A stretch of DNA of 32,381 nucleotides, taken from NCBI GenBank assembly GCA_001782195.1, contig MFNZ01000001.1:1-32381 (forward strand), in the 5' to 3' direction. The position numbers were made by a program, and so were the translations under genes. This document shows, piece after piece, positions 29,456 to 32,381 of this stretch. Under the pieces are notes generated by a model, which saw only the letters and a list, made by a program, of their open reading frames with translations, ran no database searches and was not told where the DNA came from. The DNA is from Candidatus Levybacteria bacterium RIFCSPHIGHO2_02_FULL_37_13. Lineage in GTDB: Bacteria > Patescibacteriota > Microgenomatia > Levybacterales > UBA12049. Positions within the stretch are counted from its first letter, which is position 1; each line of letters opens with the position of its first letter.

Positions 29456-29691
29456 TTTGTCCAAAATGCGAGGAGGGTAAAGTTGGAAAAGTGAAATTTA
29501 AAAAGAGCGGAACAACCGGTTATTTATGTGATTTTTGTGAAAGCTTGTGGTTTAATAGCGACGATATAAATATTGGCACAGGGCATACGTTGAGTTCATT
29601 TGCAGAAGGAGGAGACCGCGAGTACTCTCTCGAAAGTACAGGAGAAAAAGACCAGGAACACGAACCTGCAAAATACAAAAATCATAAGTAA
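29452..29691 (+). CDS. Small zinc-ribbon protein
   Basis: 79 aa. CPKC (Cys3, Cys6) and CDFC (Cys26, Cys29) form a four-Cys zinc ribbon, followed by an aromatic/acidic tail (LWFNSDDIN, DREYSLESTG). AAAGGGGGTG lies before the ATG, and the ATG overlaps the baeRF stop (ATGA). It is probably an RNA- or protein-binding accessory of the operon; its function is unknown. Confidence 0.75.
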   Translation: MICPKCEEGKVGKVKFKKSGTTGYLCDFCESLWFNSDDINIGTGHTLSSFAEGGDREYSLESTGEKDQEHEPAKYKNHK

Positions 29692-29705
29692 AGGAGGTGA
29701 GTAAT

Positions 29706-29822
29706 ATGATGGGATGGGATTACGGGAACATGATGGGAGGATTTGGATTAATTGGGATAGTAATGTTTATTGATTTAGTCCTTTTGGGAGTCTGGCTCTG
29801 GAAACAAATACAGAAGAAATAA
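29706..29822 (+). CDS. 38-aa Met/Gly-rich membrane peptide
   Basis: ATG 29706 follows the strong Shine-Dalgarno AAGGAGGTGA (29692-29701) and opens 38 codons. MMGWDYGNMMGGFGLIG is followed by one transmembrane helix (IVMFIDLVLLGVWLW) and a KQIQKK tail. Short SHOCT-like or Met-rich peptides of this kind often close CPR operons. It is 14 nt after the zinc-ribbon stop. Function unknown; the strong ribosome binding site supports it. Confidence 0.6.
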   Translation: MMGWDYGNMMGGFGLIGIVMFIDLVLLGVWLWKQIQKK

Positions 29823-29880
29823 TTTTGTTGTTAAGGCAATAGCAAAAATACTATAGTGTGTGGTAGTTATTTTATTGTTG

Positions 29881-29916
29881 TTGTAATTTATGTAGATTCA
29901 TTCTACAATATGTAGT
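29881..29916 (+). promoter_or_regulatory. blaI promoter with overlapping operator palindromes
   Basis: TTGTAA (29881-29886), 17 nt, TACAAT (29904-29909), 7 nt, ATG 29917. TGTAGA-N5-TCTACA (29891-29907) and CTACA-ATA-TGTAG (29903-29915) overlap the -10 box and the start site, the TACA...TGTA pattern of BlaI/MecI/CopY operators. Confidence 0.65.
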
Positions 29917-30297
29917 ATGAAAACAATTTCTCTTGGAGAGTTGGAGAAACAAATAATGGACATCGTTTGGGAATGCAATGAGTGTTCTGGACGGGATGTT
30001 TTGACCAAGCTTAAAAAAAACCGAAAATTGGCTTACACTACTGTCGCGACGATTCTTCAAAGACTTTACGAAAAAGGCCTTCTAATTAGAAAAGAAAAGA
30101 GAATAGGTTATGTTTATTCTCCAAAACTTTCAAAAGAACGATATGGCAAAAGCATTGCCAAGTCGTTTTTAAATAAATTTATAGATTCTTTTGGTGACAC
30201 CGCGATTGCTTCGTTTGCGGAAGGGATTGATGGGCTTCCTAAGAAAAAACGAATGCAGTTTTTAAAATTTATCGAGAAACATGATAAAAGTAAATAA
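29917..30297 (+). CDS. BlaI/MecI/CopY family transcriptional repressor
   Basis: 126 aa. SLGELEKQIMDIVWECNECSGRDVLTKLKKNRKLAYTTVATILQRLYEKGLLIRKEKRIGYVYSP is the complete winged-helix domain of the BlaI family (LgxlExxIMxixWe, then AYTTVxTxLxRLxxKGLLxR). The C-terminal dimerisation part (about 80-126) is short but present. Two Cys lie in WECNECSG. It overlaps the M56 peptidase by 17 nt, the BlaI-BlaR1 arrangement. Binding sites matching this family lie at its own promoter and at that of the DsbA-like gene. Confidence 0.92.
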   Translation: MKTISLGELEKQIMDIVWECNECSGRDVLTKLKKNRKLAYTTVATILQRLYEKGLLIRKEKRIGYVYSPKLSKERYGKSIAKSFLNKFIDSFGDTAIASFAEGIDGLPKKKRMQFLKFIEKHDKSK

Positions 30298-31204
30298 AAA
30301 TCTGTTTTTATTTTCTGGATTATTTATTTCGTTTACAGGTATTTTATTGGCTATTTTTCAAAAGTTCTTACCTTTTTTTCCCCATGCGATTTATTATTGC
30401 CAGTCGTTTATAAACTCAAGCATGATTCAAATGCCACTTTACTTAAATTTTGTTCCGTTTCTTTTGCTGTTTGGTTTCGTAAGCGTTTTGGGACTAAAGT
30501 TAGTTATATTTTATTTTCGTTCCCAATCCTTAAAATCTAAATTAAAAAGTAAGATAATAGTTGAGAACCAGAAAGAAAAAACCGTTATCATAAAATCAAC
30601 CGCCAAATTCGCTTTTTGTCTTGGGATTATAAAACCAAAAATTTATATTTCTTCAAATTTGATATTAAAACTTTCAAAAAAGGAATTAAGAACTGTTGTT
30701 GAGCACGAACGCTATCATTTAGAAAGAGGGGATACCCTTATAAACCTAATTGTTTTTATAGTAGGGTCGCTGTCTTTTGCTTTTCCTTTAATAAACGATC
30801 TTATCAAAAATTATAAAGTAAGGCGGGAAATAGAAGCTGACAATTTCGCGGTAGCGAAAATCGGAGATAGCCGCTTCCTTGTCTCAGCGCTTAAAAAGAT
30901 TCTTGTAGTGCCGGCTGTTGTGCCTTCATCTGTTGCAAGCATTATGGATCATGATACGCTTGAAGAAAGAATTTATGCTCTTTTATCAAAACAAAGAGAG
31001 AGAAAAAAAGTCAAGTTATTAAATCTTTTTATCAGTATTGCATCAATTGGTATTGTCGCATTAATTGTATTAGTGCCTATACACGTAAGCGAAGCACATT
31101 ATGATAATCATGATTTTGTAATGATTTGCGCGACAAGCAAACTTTATTCAGAAATGCCGTCTTCTTATACCCCATCCAGACAGTTTTGGTCTCTTGACAA
31201 ATGA
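30281..31204 (+). CDS. M56 (BlaR1-like) integral-membrane metallopeptidase
   Basis: 307 aa. Three hydrophobic segments (about 7-27, 52-80, 105-120) precede the catalytic VVEHERYHLERGD (His142, Glu143, His146), then another pair of helices with REIEADNFAVAK, the family's third-ligand region, and a last transmembrane helix (about 245-268). The C-terminal tail (about 40 residues, one Cys) is short, so there is no penicillin-binding sensor domain. It should cleave the BlaI repressor upon a membrane or envelope signal. It overlaps blaI by 17 nt. Confidence 0.9.
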   Translation: MIKVNKNLFLFSGLFISFTGILLAIFQKFLPFFPHAIYYCQSFINSSMIQMPLYLNFVPFLLLFGFVSVLGLKLVIFYFRSQSLKSKLKSKIIVENQKEKTVIIKSTAKFAFCLGIIKPKIYISSNLILKLSKKELRTVVEHERYHLERGDTLINLIVFIVGSLSFAFPLINDLIKNYKVRREIEADNFAVAKIGDSRFLVSALKKILVVPAVVPSSVASIMDHDTLEERIYALLSKQRERKKVKLLNLFISIASIGIVALIVLVPIHVSEAHYDNHDFVMICATSKLYSEMPSSYTPSRQFWSLDK

Positions 31205-31232
31205 AGCAGTTTACTACTACAATTTGTAGTAG
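31194..31232 (+). promoter_or_regulatory. DsbA-like gene promoter with near-perfect BlaI-type operator
   Basis: TTGACA (31194-31199), 18 nt, TACAAT (31218-31223). The palindrome CTACTACAA-T-TTGTAGTAG (31214-31232) has 9-bp arms and covers the -10 box and start region. The -35 lies in the end of the M56 gene. Confidence 0.75.
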
Positions 31233-31237
31233 AGACT

Positions 31238-31984
31238 ATGGCAGTTAAGAAAAAATCACTAACGAATCGAGTTCTTATAGTTCTTCTAATAGTTGCATCA
31301 TTTTTCATAGGAGCTTTGTACACTAAAGTCCAGTATTTAGAGAAAGGTACGGAAGATACAAAAGCTGGTCAGACTTCACCACGGACTGCGCCGCAGGCCG
31401 ACCCACAGGGAGGTTCCAAAGAGGTTTCCACAGATGACGATCCGGTGCTTGGAGATAAAAATGCTCCAATAACTATGATTGAGTTTGTTGATTATGAGTG
31501 TCCGTTTTGTAAGCGGTTTGTTGATGAGACATTATCTCAAATCAAAAGCGAATATATAGATACGGGAAAAATAAAACTTGTAATGCGTGATCTTCCGCTT
31601 TCTTTCCATCAAAACGCGCATAAAGAGTCGCAAGCTGCCGAGTGCGCTAGAGACCAAGGCGGAGACACAGCGTATTTTAAGTACCATGACGAGATTTTTA
31701 AAAGAACAACGTCAAATGGAACTGGACTTGCACTTGACCAGCTTTCAGTTATCGCAAATGATCTTGGGCTAAACGGCTCTGCTCTTCAAGGATGTTTAGA
31801 TTCAGAAAAATACAAAGTCGAAGTGGACAAAGATTTGGCAGATGCATCTGCGTATGGCGCAACCGGCACTCCTACATTTTTTATTGGCAAATCAGATTCT
31901 TCCGGTAAATTCACAGGTACTATTGTAGTTGGCGCTCAGCCTTATGCTGCATTTAAAACAATCATTGATGAGCAATTAAAATAA
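31238..31984 (+). CDS. DsbA-like (thioredoxin-fold) membrane-anchored disulfide oxidoreductase
   Basis: 248 aa. N-terminal anchor (about 9-30, NRVLIVLLIVASFFIGALY), a polar linker, then a thioredoxin fold with an inserted helical domain: PITMIEFVDYECPFCKRFVDE with Cys88 and Cys91 of the CPFC site, VMRDLPLSFHQNAH, and the cis-Pro loop GATGTPTFFIG. Two further Cys (in AAECARDQ and LQGCLDSE) may form a structural disulfide. It would oxidise or isomerise disulfides in exported proteins. It has its own promoter under a BlaI-type operator and is followed by a CxxC membrane protein. Confidence 0.93.
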   Translation: MAVKKKSLTNRVLIVLLIVASFFIGALYTKVQYLEKGTEDTKAGQTSPRTAPQADPQGGSKEVSTDDDPVLGDKNAPITMIEFVDYECPFCKRFVDETLSQIKSEYIDTGKIKLVMRDLPLSFHQNAHKESQAAECARDQGGDTAYFKYHDEIFKRTTSNGTGLALDQLSVIANDLGLNGSALQGCLDSEKYKVEVDKDLADASAYGATGTPTFFIGKSDSSGKFTGTIVVGAQPYAAFKTIIDEQLK

Positions 31985-31986
31985 TT

Positions 31987-32001
31987 TATAATGTATTATG
32001 T
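31987..32001 (+). promoter_or_regulatory. -10 box before the CxxC membrane gene
   Basis: TATAAT (31987-31992), 9 nt, ATG 32002. Near-leaderless; it overlaps the end of the DsbA-like gene. Confidence 0.5.
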
Positions 32002-32381
32002 ATGCAAAAGATTTTAATATCCTCAAAATTTCTTTTTCCAACCCTTGTCATCGCTAGCATCTACGTGATATTCGCTACTTACCTTATGAACTTAAGGCTT
32101 GTACAAGCTACGGTTTTTGGTTCATTTTCAGTAATTTACAAGGCAAGTTTACTATTTGCTTTACTTTCCGGCATGTGGACGGCAATGAGTGGCATGGGTC
32201 TTTTCCTTTTGTTCTTAACTGCTATTTTAACCGGAGCTAATCTTACATTATTGGCAAGACAGATAAAACTTTTGCGCGGTGTTAAAAATCTGCATTTTAT
32301 TGTGGGAGGAAACACATTGCTTGGGATTGCGGGAAGCGGCTGCGCTGCGTGTAGCCTCCCTGTTTTATCGCTATTGGGTCT
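32002..32381 (+). CDS. Multi-span membrane protein with CAAC motif, 3' end outside window
   Basis: The frame is open for 126 codons from ATG 32002 to the window edge. At least three hydrophobic helices are seen (about 12-30 TLVIASIYVIFATYL; 44-60 VIYKASLLFALLSG; 66-82 MGLFLLFLTAILTGA). A fourth, at the edge, carries GSGCAACSLPVLSLLG. The Cys pair lies in the membrane helix, as in DsbB/VKOR/CcdA-type electron carriers, but the pattern is not one of those families as I know them. It directly follows the DsbA-like gene, so it is a candidate redox partner. Only the N-terminal part is available. Confidence 0.6.
   Translation, partial: MQKILISSKFLFPTLVIASIYVIFATYLMNLRLVQATVFGSFSVIYKASLLFALLSGMWTAMSGMGLFLLFLTAILTGANLTLLARQIKLLRGVKNLHFIVGGNTLLGIAGSGCAACSLPVLSLLG

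Noticed and set aside
1-32381. tRNA, rRNA or other structural RNA genes, and recoded TGA
   Set aside because: No tRNA arm patterns or rRNA-like stretches were seen by eye, and TGA acts as a normal stop at several well-defined gene ends.

Overview
This is an AT-rich bacterial chromosome segment with short intergenic gaps and the standard genetic code (TGA is used as a stop). Short membrane-anchored proteins with Pro/Thr linkers, a BlaI/M56 pair, an RnfD-like domain fused to a flavin reductase, RtcB with archease, and in-frame palindromic repeats together suggest a Candidate Phyla Radiation bacterium, probably Microgenomates-like. That placement is inference; no rRNA, tRNA or other marker gene lies in the window.

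Layout. 1-4263: a truncated PQQ-type sugar dehydrogenase (-), a small Pro-rich protein, a membrane-anchored alpha/beta hydrolase, a secreted metzincin-like protease and a zinc alcohol dehydrogenase. 4260-8672: a four-helix suffix protein (-), a D-2-hydroxyacid dehydrogenase with an ACT protein, a Clp-fold (SDH) protease with a 57-aa partner, RidA and a membrane protein. A 52-bp direct repeat joins the dehydrogenase/ACT and RidA/membrane-protein junctions. 8742-10769: an unknown protein and two toxin-antitoxin modules (BrnT/BrnA, HigB/HigA). 10828-15546: a hydrolase, two tiny overlapping membrane proteins, a C39-like peptidase with TPRs divergent from an L,D-transpeptidase, a paralogous hydrolase, AlkD and a DUF378 protein. 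15558-18776: a DUF1761-like remnant, the RnfD-FNR fusion, a quinone-oxidoreductase-like protein and a CHRD protein. 18822-21950: a MacA/MacB-type ABC exporter behind two good sigma-70 promoters. 21951-22330: gene-free, with a cluster of palindromes. 22334-24719: an anchored hypothetical protein, a Crp/Fnr regulator, DoxX and an unknown partner. 24765-29822: a stress or RNA-repair operon (small acidic protein, phosphoribosyltransferase, dienelactone-hydrolase-like protein, archease, RtcB, HPF/RaiA, baeRF-like release-factor homolog, zinc ribbon, 38-aa membrane peptide). 29881-32381: BlaI repressor, M56 peptidase, DsbA-like thioredoxin and a truncated membrane protein with a CxxC motif.

Regulation stands out. 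At least 14 transcription units start with a -10 hexamer, usually extended by TGn, lying 6-9 nt before ATG or GTG. Their mRNAs should therefore be leaderless or nearly so. Shine-Dalgarno sequences appear instead on operon-internal genes and on genes with a real leader. FNR/CRP-like palindromes sit at about -41.5 and -64.5 of the RNA-repair operon promoter and at about -40.5 of the internal HPF promoter, and a Crp/Fnr protein is encoded 1 kb away. BlaI-type palindromes overlap the promoters of blaI itself and of the DsbA-like gene.

The strongest candidate for an undescribed system is the Crp/Fnr-linked operon that combines RNA ligation, ribosome hibernation and a Vms1/eRF1-like factor, which resembles a dormancy regulon in gene content. 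The BlaI/M56 circuit controlling a thiol-disulfide module is the second.
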